DNA of 64,000 bases from Drosophila pseudoobscura (GCF_009870125.1 NC_046683.1:5952001-6016000), one strand, 5' to 3'; positions 1 through 11,576 are shown, numbered from the stretch's first letter. Numbers and translations: made by a program. The notes: generated from the sequence alone by a model not told the origin.

Positions 1-2096
1 TTTGTGGCCCTGCAAAAGATCTTTCACAGTGAGTAGCGTAGCAGCACACACACACACAGGATCTCGAATGGATCTTTAACCTTATCTACTCCGCGTGGAC
101 AGCCAGCAAAATACCATACAAACTAGTGCTGGCCATATTGGAACGCCATGGCATGCCGGCCAGCAGTGGCAGCAATCTCAATCTGATGGTGCCACCCTTT
201 CAGTTGACCTCGCTGCTGCACGACATCTACTTTGCCTGCGAGAAGCTGGGCCACTTCACCAAGACCAGCAGCTACACCCTGGAGACGGCAACTGCCCTGC
301 TGGCGAACTTCTTCTGGAACATCTACGATCCGTGAGTGGTGCAGGAGGCGGCGTCCGTGATACTCTACTCTACTCTCTACTCGATTGCAGGCAGCGACGA
401 CACTCAATCTCTCTGCTGGAGATCAGGGTTACCTTCCTGCTGCTGTGCAAACTCTACAGCAGCGAGCACATGGTCGGCGACTTCTTTGGCCTGCTGGCGG
501 AGAGCAGGTCCCAGAGCGTGTCGCGGTTTGCCTTCGAGCAGCTGCTGAACACGCTGAGCAAATTGCTCAGCTATCTCGGGGAGGCCAAGGCCTATGGTGT
601 GCACAATCTGCCGCTGATGATGGAGCAGTGCTTTGCGCGGTGCCCGCACAATGCCAGTGGATTGGGGGAGCAGCAGTTCCACGGTCTGTGGACTACGACC
701 CAGACACGCTTCCTCATCTACGGCAATCTATTGGCGCTGATTAAGCGCATCGAGGACACCGAGCATTTGATCCACAGCAATCCTTGCGCTGGCTGCCGGC
801 TGGAGCATATCATTGGCATACGTTTCAAGTGCCAGGTGTGCCGCGATCTGTCGCTTTGTTTGCCCTGCTTTGCGGCCGGCTTTGTGGGTGGCCGGCACGA
901 GGCCTCGCATCGCATGTGCGAGGTGTTTGTGGAGGATCAGCCGCCCCAGAGATGGACCCGGTATTTGGCTCGCCTCTGCGGCTGGATTGCCCATCCGCAG
1001 AAGACGCAGCGTGACAGAGCCGAAGAAGAGGAGCGACGCGGGTTCTGCAATGCCCAGGAGAGTGCCAGCGGCGGCAGTCTGGGGCAGCCATCCACGGCCC
1101 CCGAGCTGGCGCCCATACCCGCGGAGACGCGTAGTTTTCGCTGCAACTCCACCACGAAGCCGCCATTGATGGAGAAGCAGCATCAGCAGCAGCCCCAGCC
1201 TCAACAGCAGCAGGAGCTCTGTTCGCTGACGGGCTTGGCTACAACCGCCAGCCAGGCCTCAAATCGAATGCAATCGATTATTGATCGCCTGCAGCTGCAG
1301 AATGTGTGAGTCCTGGCATTCCGTCCCTGTGATGGGATCTTTCTAGAATTGTTTTTCGATTGCAGGAAACTGGAAACTCAGCTGCAGCTGGTTTCCACAA
1401 CCTCCAGTGCCCAGATCTCCGAGTTTCTGAGTGCCCATCAGAGTTTTCTTCTACAGATAATTGAGGATATGCGTCAGCTATCGGTAGGCGTTGTCACATC
1501 CCGACACCCTGGCAAACCATTGATTACTCTTATTGCTTCTCTTGCAGAGGGCCTCCACAGCTACATCGCCCACAGGGCCGGCCGTTCCTTTGACCAACTC
1601 CACTTTCCTGAACTCGAGCACACCCCAGAGACAACAGATCTTCGATATGTATGCCCCCGTGGGGGCCAATCTCACACATTCCAGTGCGTAGAATGGGTTC
1701 TCTCAATCAGTCAGTGTATCCTTCAGCCAATTAATTTCCTTTGCAGTTAACGGAGCCGAACTGAATCGCAGCTATCTGGAGGCCAATAAGTCGGACTACT
1801 CCTTGAACGACATTAGTCTGTGGTTCGATCAGCGACGCTCAAGCATACAGAATGGAGGAGCAGCGCCCCTATCGTTGCCCCTGCCGCTGGGCGCTCTACT
1901 CGAACAGCATCCGGTTAATGCGGATGGCCGTGACACAGAAATGGCCAACTTCAAGCTGCTGCTGCACAAGGTCAAGGAGATTGTCGAGGACTCCTATAGC
2001 GACAATGCCGAACTGTCGGCTGCCACACAGAATCTGGAGAATGTACTCGACAGCATCATCAAGACTGAGGAGCATCAGCGGCGCAGCAGCACATGA
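1..2096 (+). CDS. dah: Discontinuous actin hexagon (dystrobrevin/dystrophin-related), 3' part
   Basis: Dah is a membrane-associated protein of the dystrophin/dystrobrevin superfamily needed for cortical actin and furrow formation in early fly embryos (established). The start lies outside the window; 591 residues are visible. Exons read by eye: 1-28, 103-331, 391-1305, 1366-1483, 1548-1683 and 1747-2096, all in consistent phase. Introns are 59-74 nt with GTGAGT, GTAGGC or GTGCGT donors. The EF-hand-like alpha-helical region is followed by a ZZ-type zinc finger at about 785-930 (CAGC, CQVC, CLPC, then H-x3-H). After it come a Gln-rich linker and a C-terminal heptad-like segment (1280-1480) that may form a coiled coil. 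The first intron could also end at 59, but that would make it only 31 nt. Identity rests on the ZZ/EF arrangement and on adjacency to HDAC6; moderately sure of the symbol. Confidence 0.8.
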
Positions 2097-2556
2097 AGAT
2101 ACTTTAATTCGCACGATTTATAGTATATATCTATATGTTTATATGTTTGTAAGCAAAACGAATCCATCCTGACAAAGATCTAAAGATCTTTATAGACTAT
2201 AAGCTACTTATGCAATCCCAGAATCCAATGCTTTAATCTTACGATCACAATACAACCCACATATCCAAAAAAGTCCCATGAATGACCGGGAAAATACCGG
2301 CATGATATATCACCTCAAGGAATTCAAATTAGTAGAGATCGACTACTGCAGATTCTGCGAAATGGAGAAGGAAACATCGAAACACATCCTATGTGAGTGC
2401 CCTGCACTCTATAGAAAAAGCCTCACTCAAAAGCCTAAACATACGGGCACACAATCCTACTGACCGGTACAAAGGATCTATATACAGATGATGGAAGTGC
2501 AACAAGGCCTTGCAATGCAAATAATAATATATATAGTCTATGCCCACCCCAAAATA
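2097..2556. other. Convergent intergenic region (dah / minus-strand gene)
   Basis: This 460-bp stretch separates the stop codons of two convergent genes. It is AT-rich near 2100-2250 and holds the LINE fragment described separately. No canonical AATAAA was seen for either gene, so 3' ends cannot be placed. Confidence 0.5.
2278..2463 (+). mobile_element. Remnant of non-LTR retrotransposon ORF2 C-terminus
   Basis: A 61-codon open stretch between two convergent genes reads as a C-x2-C ... H-x3-C-x-C-P-A-L cluster (CRFCEMEKETSKHILCECPA). This is the zinc-knuckle-like tail found after the RNase H region of ORF2 in Jockey/R1/LOA-type LINEs. No reverse transcriptase or longer RNase H homology is visible on either side, so this is a short 3' fragment. 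It lies within about 370 bp of the dah stop codon and may be transcribed as part of its 3' UTR. The clade is not determined. Confidence 0.55.
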
Positions 2557-4551
2557 TTATTCGTCCTCTTGCGCTTGAGTCTTTATCACAGATGCCAGCA
2601 CATCGCTGGCCATTTGCAGCTGATGCAGGTTCGTCAGCTCCTTCAAACAATCTTCTTGCTGCTGTCTGCCATCCTTTTGCGTTAACAATTGCGACCAGGC
2701 AAGCAGCTCCTCGCGGAGACTCGCCTCAAAGGCCCCAGCCACATCGTCCGGTGCCGTATTGTATTCGGTCAGCTCCAGAACGGAGAGGTTACAGTGCAGC
2801 TGCAGGAGATCGCGCATTAAGCGATGCAGCAGGAGACGGAGACGGGCCTGGGTCTGGGCATAGACATGCCAGTGCTGGCCGGGATCATCGCGGAGCAGCA
2901 GCACTCCACACCATTGCGACAGGGGCTGGCTGTTGTAGAAGATGTGCTGGACGGGAGTCAAGGCAGTGCTCGTCGTGGTGGTGGTACAGAAGGCATCAAG
3001 CATATCCACATCAGAGCCTGTAACGAAGATCAGAACTAAGTTTAGAACCTTATGTTTATGGAGTGATTTATGGCGTGGCTTACCGCGATCAGACGAGGCT
3101 TGATCCGTACTCTGCGTCGTGATTAGCTCAAACGCCAGCTTGGAAATGAGTAGCTGCTCGAATCGAGCACAGTCCTGCACCGCCTGACCCTCGAGAAACT
3201 CCAGGCGCAGGGCACAATGTGCCGTCTGTGTCATGATCACGGCCAGAAAGTCCTGATGTAGTGTGGTGGGAGCAAATCGAGGGGCCAGGGCCTCGGGATG
3301 ATTCAGCAGAGCTACGACATCAATGGTGGCCAAATGCATTTGTCGTATGCTACTCCCTGAGTCCTCCGAGCCATTTCTTATCTCATAGATGGCCAGTAGC
3401 TGGAGTTTCTCGGCTTGGAGTAGATCTTCCAGCCGCAGACGCACTAGAAGCACGGCCGTGCAGTCCGGCAGCAGCTGGGAGGCCTTGGCCGCTGGGCGCC
3501 AGTTGAGACGACGACTGTGCTGATCCTGGCAGGCCCAGAATTGGGCCAGATCATCGTAGTCTTCCGGTGGCTGGCGATTTGGTTGGAGAGGCAGTTCGTA
3601 CAGACGATGCTCGAAACTGAGGCTGCCCCCATTGTCAAGATGGAGCAGCGGGCGCAGGCAGTGGACAATGGACAGGCGATTGTTGCCCGCTATGTTGGCC
3701 AGGAGGGTGCCGCAGACCACAAAATCGCCACAGACCCTCGTCCAGACATCGCCCAAGCGTCTCAACAGCTGTTTCTCCTCAAGCAGCAGGGAGCGACGGC
3801 CGGGCGAACCGAAGGTCTGCAGTTCGAGCGTGCGGGCAAAGTCCAGCTGCGTCTGGACGCGCTGGCTGCAAAGCTCTGCCTGTGCGGTGTGGACTTGCTG
3901 CAGCAGCCGCTCAATGTTTTCGTTCGGAAAGGTGTCGGCGGCGATGCTGTTGCGGCTGGAGGACTCCTCTTTGACTTGAGCAGGCTGAAAATCGGTGCGC
4001 TGGCGCTTACCATTGGTGAAGCGCAGCTCCACGTAGGCCTGGTACTCGATGGGACCGCTTACCATCCTGAAATTCTCCACGTGATCGTGTTGGGCCACCA
4101 GTTCAAAGTTGGCGCCAAGCTCTGGGGGTCGGCGCAGGACCAGCAGCAGCTGCCAGCAGTGAACCAGGATGTAGATCTGCTCTTGCAACCACTCAAACTT
4201 GCCGATGCCGAGGGGCAGCTCCTCGCCAGCTGGCAGCATGCTGTGGTTCACTGATGACACGGACTCATTGCCATTGTTGGCCACCGTTTCGGCCTCGCGC
4301 CTGAGAAAGCTGCTCATGGGGCCATCGTAGGCCTGGAGTTTGGCGGCCAACTGTTTCAGCCGGCTTTCCTTGAGGTCAATGTGATGCAGAAGCTCCTTCT
4401 TGCGAAACTCGTAGAACTTTAGATTGCGGCCAAGCACCAGACTGGACACGGTTCGCCCGTGGCCACGCCCCAGATGCAGATTGGAGCAGAAGGCTATGCT
4501 GGAGCGCTGCAACAGCAACTGCGGCACATTCTCCTCTACAAACGGCAGCAT
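2557..4551 (-). CDS. Unrecognised 642-residue protein, two exons
   Basis: Product not recognised. The first ATG in frame is at 4551-4549 (protein starts MLPFVEENVPQ). The frame is open further upstream but without another ATG. Exons are 4551-3084 and 3017-2557. The 66-nt intron (GTAAGCC...TTACAG on the minus strand) is a multiple of three without a stop, so splicing and retention both keep the frame. I favour splicing because the donor and acceptor are good and 66 nt is a typical fly intron. The protein is Leu-rich and mostly hydrophilic. It has a predicted helical segment near residues 50-75, Glu/Arg/Leu-rich helices near the C-terminus, and a low-complexity Thr-rich run. There is no membrane segment. 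The overall look (beta-rich core with a helical end) suggests a scaffold or complex subunit, but no family is claimed. A DRE lies about 90 bp upstream. Confidence 0.75.
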   Translation of the reverse strand: MLPFVEENVPQLLLQRSSIAFCSNLHLGRGHGRTVSSLVLGRNLKFYEFRKKELLHHIDLKESRLKQLAAKLQAYDGPMSSFLRREAETVANNGNESVSSVNHSMLPAGEELPLGIGKFEWLQEQIYILVHCWQLLLVLRRPPELGANFELVAQHDHVENFRMVSGPIEYQAYVELRFTNGKRQRTDFQPAQVKEESSSRNSIAADTFPNENIERLLQQVHTAQAELCSQRVQTQLDFARTLELQTFGSPGRRSLLLEEKQLLRRLGDVWTRVCGDFVVCGTLLANIAGNNRLSIVHCLRPLLHLDNGGSLSFEHRLYELPLQPNRQPPEDYDDLAQFWACQDQHSRRLNWRPAAKASQLLPDCTAVLLVRLRLEDLLQAEKLQLLAIYEIRNGSEDSGSSIRQMHLATIDVVALLNHPEALAPRFAPTTLHQDFLAVIMTQTAHCALRLEFLEGQAVQDCARFEQLLISKLAFELITTQSTDQASSDRGKPRHKSLHKHKVLNLVLIFVTGSDVDMLDAFCTTTTTSTALTPVQHIFYNSQPLSQWCGVLLLRDDPGQHWHVYAQTQARLRLLLHRLMRDLLQLHCNLSVLELTEYNTAPDDVAGAFEASLREELLAWSQLLTQKDGRQQQEDCLKELTNLHQLQMASDVLASVIKTQAQEDE

Positions 4552-5773
4552 TACACAAACAATTGGCAATATTGACAAAAAAAAGGGAAACCGAAAACCT
4601 CGGCTGGCGCGCAAATTTCACAGAGTCGATTTTGGAAACTATCGATACCTACTGTTGAAATCATCAGCACAAACATTTTATAATTCAAATTCCATTTAAA
4701 TGTAACGACACAGTTTAATCTAATCCTTACAAATCAATCTAATTGAAAATAGGCCAACGAAATGAAGTACCTATCGAAATCAATGTGGGCGCATGTAAAC
4801 CAAGGTTACCTTATCAAGCTATTTAAATCGACGTAAAATAATCTTTAATAATTCAAATTGAATCAATATAGAAAGTGTTATGTCATAAAATGCAGCAATT
4901 TCCTTATTTCAAATGGTAGTCGATAATCAGGCGATCGATTCTTCAACAAGTTGTGCCTATCGCGTGGAACAGATGTTTCAATGTAAAAGCAAGAAGAAGA
5001 CGGACCACAAACAACATTACTTTGCCGCCCGCCAGCCCGAACCGCCCGCGCAAATACCATAGCATTGATTTACTTCGCTAGCCTTGTCCCCGCTGCTGTG
5101 TCTTGTGCCTGGTTCTGGTTCTGGTTCTCTTGGCCCGTTGTACAGCTCAGCTCTGTATCTAGCCAATATCCAACTGCAGCTGGCGTTGCCTCATTAAAGT
5201 GCATCATAGTTACATATATATCTTTCGTGCTGTGCCTACGTATTAATTGTGTGTTCCATATCACTCTCTTGCGATAGCAATAAAACTGTAAACCGAATGT
5301 GTTAGTGTGAGCTGTGATCAAAACATAACATTTGTTTTACAACAACTGAAGCGCGACCAGAGGCAGTCGAAGCAGGAGAGAACACACACACACACCCAAG
5401 GGCAGATGTAGGCGCATGCAAGCAGTGCGAATGCGGGGCGGATTGTGAAAGCAAGCGAGATAGAAATAGGCATAATTTATAGCACATATACAGTTAGCAG
5501 TACTAAGGAGCGAAAAGTTGTTGGAATCGATAAGAGCCCAATACATATGTACATGTATATTAGAAGGCCTCTCACGCAACCTTAACAATATACAGAGCCC
5601 CACAAAGCAATAGCTACCAACAGTATTACATACCACTGCACGCACCCCCACCCCAAAACACACACACGCAGTGAACCAACGCGTCCGCCCACAAGTCGCT
5701 GGAATCAGTGCACCGGGCCAGATATCCAGCATCAATTCCAGTTCCAAGCTCTCATACAGCAAGAGAAAAAAAA
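4552..5773. other. Divergent promoter region and HDAC6 5' UTR
   Basis: This 1.2-kb region lies between two head-to-head genes. The left part carries the DRE. The right part (roughly 5290-5773) is CA-rich, contains several short CACACA runs and runs directly into the HDAC6 start codon, so it probably holds the HDAC6 transcription start and 5' UTR. No TATA box was assigned. Confidence 0.5.
4640..4647. promoter_or_regulatory. DRE site (TATCGATA)
   Basis: A perfect palindromic TATCGATA lies about 90 bp upstream of the minus-strand ATG at 4551. DREF-bound DREs typify housekeeping and proliferation promoters in flies (established). The position suggests it serves the minus-strand gene, whose 5' UTR would then be under 90 nt. 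Confidence 0.6.
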
Positions 5774-8700
5774 ATGGTAAGAGTCTTTTGCCATGGAGTC
5801 GCTTTTACCAAATGCGGCAATGGCCATAACACCCACACACGCGCGCTCACACCAAAAACCAAGCACTCACTCAATAGATATACATAGTATCTACATACAT
5901 ATGTATGTACGAGCCAAGCTCCCAGGCCAAGTCCAAGTCCCCCCGAGTGCCAGCCAGTGTCTGTGCTGAGTTCGTGGTCATCAGGTGCCCCGCTCTAATG
6001 TGCCACAAAACGGAGCGAAATTAATTTATAATTTGCGTTAATTTATAATCGTCCCCCACCGCCGTACCGCTCAAACCGCAGCCACAACCCACAAGCAGGC
6101 GTAATCAGCCATTATCAAGTGCTGTTTGCAGTGTAGGATACAGTAGACCCAGAGTTCAGTCAAAAGGTGCGAACCGTCGGTGTACAGTGAAAGGTCCCTT
6201 GAACGGACCCGCAGGGTTTCAACTATTAAATGGATGCTACCGAGGTCATAGTTTAAGAGTAGAACCTTGAAGGACTGAAAAGCTCTGTCAAAAGATCTCG
6301 AAATAGATCTCTATTCAAAAAAATAGTTTATAAATGAACAGATCGAGATGAAATATTGTGAATCTGGGACAAAATCTCTTGTGAAATGTGTGCCAAATTC
6401 TAGATCGAAGAGTATATCCCCTGATATAAATGTCACGTACAATATCTCGTATTCATTAAGTAGTGTTCATGCATAGTCGAAATTTACGAATGATTTCCGG
6501 ACGGGGAGGAGCTCCACACACACACACACCCACACAAACCTAATCCACACAAAATCCCAATACAATCTCTAAATTTATTCGCACAGAGCTCACCGATCGT
6601 AACGCGACGTGGGGCGCAGCAGGCAAAGATACAAACCCGCGCCATGGCTATGAAGTCGGGTTCGAATTCGACTGCGGCTGCGGCATCGTCGTCAACGTCG
6701 GGGGCGATCAAAAGCAGCAGCGTCGGCGCCGAGCTACCCAAACGGAGCGAAACCCTCTTGGAGGCAAAACGTCGCGCTCGAAACATGCTCAAGAACCAAG
6801 GCAATACACCAGCCATGCAGGAAACTGTGACGGATATATTCCAGACAGTGAGTACTCCCTGAATCTGACTCTGAATCCTGAATGCCATGCCAGGCCTTAC
6901 CTTCACTCATTCCGAAACCCCATTTCAGGCTGTCAAGTCGCGGCCTCTGGTGCGCGGAGAAACGGCTCTGGTCTACCATCAGTCGATGGAGCAGCATTGC
7001 TGCCGCTGGGATCCAAAGCACTTGGAGTGTCCCGATCGGTTTAATCGCGTTTTGGATCGGTAAGCTGTCAACTTACCCAAAAACAAAGACGGCCCTAACT
7101 TCTGGTTTCGTGTCGCAGCTGCAACGAGCTGAAGCTATTGGATCGCTGCCTGCCAGTGTCCGCCAGGCTGGCCACCAAACAGGAGATACTCCGGCTGCAC
7201 ACGGCCCAGCATTTTGAACTGTTGGAGCAGACGTCCGAGGTGTGCGACGACCAGAGCATGGAGGAGCTTAGCTCTCGCTTTGATTCAATATACATACATC
7301 CGGTGAGAGAAATCGATAATTAGGACGGGCTCCCCTTTGTTTCGTATTCCATATTTACATATTCATTTATATTTTTATGCATATATAGGAGCTTCAATTG
7401 GATTAGATTAGATGGGGGAATACTATAGAAATTATGGCATATTCATGAGACTCTACAAATGGCCCCGCCTCCTCCGTATACATTCGGAATCAGCGGCCTA
7501 CTTACTGTCTGAAAAATTGTATAAATTCTGACTAGCTAGTGCTCTAATCTTCGAGCTAAAAGCGTACTTCACGATCGATACGGTCATGTCGTTTTCGGAT
7601 AAACAATCAACTTTCCCTCCCATCTTTCGGATGCCCAAGTGATTGAAGCCACTGAGCCATGTGATTCCCTATGGCTTCCCTATGGGTTTCAAGCACATTT
7701 TTACCATTGAAATTGATGGTGTAGAGTTCCCATAGTATTTACGAAGCTTAGCTTTGAGTAGAGATTTCTCAGCGAACAGAACTCACTTTTCTCCATTATT
7801 ATTTCGTATTATATATCTATATATAGTATTTGTGGTTTGATTTGTAATAACCTCTCTATAACGTACTGTTCTCCCCACTCTAGTCCACTTTTCAGTGCTC
7901 CTTGCTTGCCAGCGGATCCACCATTGATCTGGTGGATTCCATAATTACGGGCAAGGCGCAGAATGGCATGGCCATTATCCGACCGCCAGGGCATCATGCC
8001 ATGAAGGCCGAATTCAATGGCTATTGTTTCTTCAACAATGTGGCCCTGGCCGCTCAGCATGCCCTCGACGTGCACAAGCTGGAGCGCATTCTGATCCTTG
8101 ACTACGACGTCCATCATGGTCAGGGCACACAGCGCTTCTTCTACAACGATCCCAGGTGAGAGATGGAGAGTGGAGGATCCTGCAATTACATGCTGATTTT
8201 GATCCGTAAAATAGGGTGCTGTATTTCTCCATACATCGCTTCGAGCACGGCGCCTTCTGGCCACATCTGCAGGAGTCCGACTACCATGCCATTGGCGAGG
8301 GCCCTGGCCTGGGCTTCAACTTCAATGTGCCGCTCAATGAGACAGGGATGGGCGACGGGGACTACATGGCCATCTTCCAGCAGCTGCTGCTGCCCGTGGC
8401 AATGGAGTACCAGCCAGAGCTGATCATCGTCTCGGCCGGCTATGATGCGGCCCTGGGCTGTCCCGAGGGTGAAATGCAGGTGACGCCCGCCTTCTATGCG
8501 CATCTGCTCAATCCGCTGCTCCGACTGGCCGACTCCCGTGTGGCCGTCGTGCTCGAAGGAGGCTACTGCCTTGAATCTCTGGCCGAGGGAGCGGCCCTCA
8601 CGATGCGCACCCTGCTGGGTGATCCCTGCCCAATGCTGGTCGAGCCGCTGCTCCCGCCGAAGCGTTCGATGTCCAAATCCATTCTCAACTGCATATTTGC

Positions 8701-11576
8701 TCACCGGCCGTACTGGCGTTGCCTGCAGCTGCAGGGTACCTACGATCCATCAGAGCTGAAGACCAAGGATCGGAGTCGGGAGTTGCATGTTGTAGAACGT
8801 GCATGGGTTGGCGGACCGCCACCCGTTACCGTTTATCCGACGCGGGACACCTCCGTGCAACACCTTATTCCCGATGCGGTAGTGGCCGATAACACAGCCC
8901 GATTGCACCGACTGCGTCTGGAGACGATTCTGACGGTTCCTGCAGTTCGTGTGTGCTACGCTTACAATCCCGAGATGATGGAGCACCGCAACCTGGACGA
9001 CCTGGGCCATCCGGAACAGCCAAAGCGCATCCAGTTCATACACAAAATGCACCAGGATTATCAGCTGCTCGGCCGCATGAAGCAGCTGTCTGCGCGGGCG
9101 GCCACCACCGACGAGATCTGTCTGGCGCACAGTCGCTCCCACGTAAACACAATGCGGCGAGTGCTGGGCCGAGACAAAGAGGATCTCCAGGCGCAGGCAG
9201 CGACCTACAATTCGGTGTACTTGCATCCGGCCACGTTTGGTTGCGCCACCCTGGCCGCTGGATCCGTTCTCCAGGCGGTAGACAGTGTGCTCCGCGGGGA
9301 GTCCCGCAGTGCGATCTGCAATGTCCGTCCGCCTGGCCACCATGCGGAGCCGGACCAGCCGCACGGTTTCTGCATCTTCAACAATGTTGCCATTGCCGCC
9401 CAGTACGCCATCCGGGAGTTTGGCCTGAAGCGAGTGCTAATCCTCGACTGGGATGTCCACCACGGCAATGGCACCCAGCACATCTTCGAGTCAAATCCGA
9501 AGGTACTGTACATCAGCGTCCACCGCTACGAGAACGGAACATTCTTCCCCAAGGGCCCCGACGGCAACTACGATGTGGTCGGCAAGCATACGGGAGCCGG
9601 CTTTAATGTCAATATACCGTGGAATAAGGTGAGTCTTCTCTCTAGACTCTCCATCTCTCTTATGCCCTCCTTGGCTCATTCATTTGTTTGACTTACAGAA
9701 GGGCATGGGGGATCTGGAGTACGCTTTGGCCTTCCAGCAGATCGTAATGCCAATTGCGTACGAGTTCCAGCCGGAACTGGTGCTCGTGTCGGCGGGCTTC
9801 GATGCGGCCATCGGGGATCCTCTAGGGGGCTGCAAAGTCTCGCCCGAGGGCTACGGTCTGTTCACCCACTGGCTGTCTGCCCTGGCCGGTGGCCGGATAA
9901 TTGTGTGCCTCGAAGGAGGCTACAATGTCAACTCCATTTCGTATGCGATGACCATGTGCACAAAGACGCTGTTGGGGGATCCGGTGCCGACGCCACTGCT
10001 GGGTGTGGTTGCCCTGACAAGGCCGCCGACAACGGCCTTCCAGAGCTGCCTGGAGACGCTACAGTGCTGCGTGGAGGTGCAGCGTCAGTATTGGAAGTCG
10101 CTGGAGTTTGTTGGCTACCGGCTGCCGCATGGCTACCAGATTGGGGAGAACAACAACGAGGATTTTCTTGCCGCTTCCTTGCTGAAGTTGAATATTTCAA
10201 GTGACGATGCCCAGGGCGCGGCGGGCGGCCCCACCGACGGCGATCAGGCCGATCCAGGGCAGGAACGGCCCAGCGACAGCAAGCCCAAAGTCAAGGTAAA
10301 GCCGCCCAATCATTCAACGGCCGCGCCAGAGGAGGTACGATGAGATTCGAGCACGGATGCAGGACGGAGAAACAAAACTCAGAACTAATCTGCCATCTTT
10401 TCCGTCCAATCTCTTTCTTGTTCTTTCTGTGTTTCTCTATCTCCCTCATTGCTGCGCTCTGTTTGTCTCTCTCTCTCTGTCTAACAATCATAAATATGGT
10501 GGTGGTCGCGCATGCGCTGGCAGATGTTTGCCATTCCCCCGAGCAAGACTTGTCCGCACATGAGAATGCTACGACCGGAGCTGGTGCCGCAATGTAAGCA
10601 ACAACTAAATCCCCGCCGTTTCTCCTGCTCCTCGATCCTGGCCCGCTTTTACCAGTATGATTTTGGCCCCGACAAAAACCCAAAGGAAGCATGAAGAAAG
10701 GTGTTTTTAGGATCAATTAGCGTCAAATCAAGTCACGAACAAAATTACTGGCTTTATGAGTGAACAAATCGGGAACACAACTACCAAAATTGTTTATATG
10801 TATATTATAAATATATACATACATATATTCTTGATTTAAGAAGCTCCCCGGACTCTCGCCTGTTTTATTTAAACTGAGTTCTGGCTAGCCTCTTTTTTGT
10901 ATACATATATAAATTAACAGAAAATTGTTTAGCTGGCTAGAAAGCTATCAAAACTTTCGTTTTTAATTGTAATTGCGCTCAAGCCCCAAGCAGTTTGTAA
11001 TTTGTCTTAGTTTTGCATAGTTTTCTTTTTTCGTTCTATTACATACCCCACTTATATTGGCTATTTGGTCCTTCAGGTGTTTTGATGTTTGTGTTGCTTT
11101 ATCGTTTGCTATTTTGCATCTTGTGATTTTCGTGCGACTTCCTACTTGTATGTGCTCGTTTTAATCGTAATGATTTCTGTACCATTCTACCATCCACAGC
11201 AATAAACACGAGGGCGCCGTGCGGCGAGTGCATCTCTAGGTCGGAGAACTGGATGTGTTTGAGCTGTCATTATATTGGCTGTGGACGCTACGTGGGCCGG
11301 CACATGCAGAGGCACTGCGAGGCTCTCGAACACACACTGGTGATGCGCTTGCAGGACCATGCCGTGTGGTGCTATGTGTGCGGCGTTTACCTCGATAATC
11401 CGCGACTATTCGAATACAAGAATCGGGCGCATCAGGACAAATACGGCAGACCGCTGGCCTGGCGCTATCCCTGTGCGAAGCGTGCCGATGGCTGTTATCC
11501 GTTGGATCCCGAATCGGATTCGGAGGAGGAGGCCGATCATATTGCCAACGGGAGCTATCTCCAGGAGGCCCAGTGA
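5774..11576 (+). CDS. HDAC6: Histone/tubulin deacetylase 6, tandem catalytic domains plus ZnF-UBP
   Basis: Zn-dependent class IIb deacetylase acting mainly on tubulin and other cytoplasmic proteins; the C-terminal finger binds ubiquitin tails (established). Nine coding segments in consistent phase give 1115 residues: 5774-5776, 6587-6847, 6929-7059, 7119-7302, 7884-8155, 8215-9628, 9699-10334, 10524-10593, 11200-11576. Catalytic domain 1 has RPPGHH (His 230/231) and DYDVHHG (from 266), then SAGYD and LEGGY. Domain 2 has RPPGHH (His 659/660) and DWDVHHG (from 695), then SAGFD and LEGGY. So both domains keep their Zn and charge-relay residues. The ZnF-UBP runs from about 977 (CPH, PCGEC, ENWMC, CGRYV, WCYVC), followed by a short acidic tail. 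The start codon is the whole coding content of its exon; continuing in frame from 6587 adds 20 residues upstream of the ATG at 6644. Its neighbour to the left is divergent. Confidence 0.93.
5777..6586 (+). other. HDAC6: HDAC6 intron 1 (follows the start codon)
   Basis: An 810-nt intron with donor GTAAGA directly after ATG and acceptor TTCGCACAG. It is AT-rich at 6290-6480 with a CA-repeat at 6516-6540. No exon or gene was seen inside. Confidence 0.65.
7303..7883 (+). other. HDAC6: HDAC6 intron 4
   Basis: A 581-nt intron from GTGAGA to CCACTCTAG, AT-rich, with no coding potential or recognisable repeat. It splits catalytic domain 1 upstream of the RPPGHH motif. Confidence 0.75.
10335..10523 (+). 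other. HDAC6: Potentially retained HDAC6 intron (ZnF-less isoform)
   Basis: The donor GTACGA follows codon 967 in phase 0 and the acceptor is GCTGGCAG. If retained, translation reads Val-Arg-stop (TGA at 10341-10343), giving a protein that keeps both deacetylase domains but lacks the ubiquitin-binding finger. The donor is weaker than others in the gene. Both reading paths are sound in the sequence; use in vivo is inference. Confidence 0.5.
10594..11199 (+). other. HDAC6: HDAC6 last intron
   Basis: A 606-nt intron (GTAAGC...CCATCCACAG), AT-rich, interrupting the ZnF-UBP domain between its first Cys-His pair and the PCGEC motif. No gene was seen inside. A run of ATATAT lies near 10800-10830. 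Confidence 0.75.

Noticed and set aside
3517..4254. 245-codon plus-strand open frame
   Set aside because: Antisense shadow of the minus-strand 642-residue gene; long because of GC-rich codon bias.
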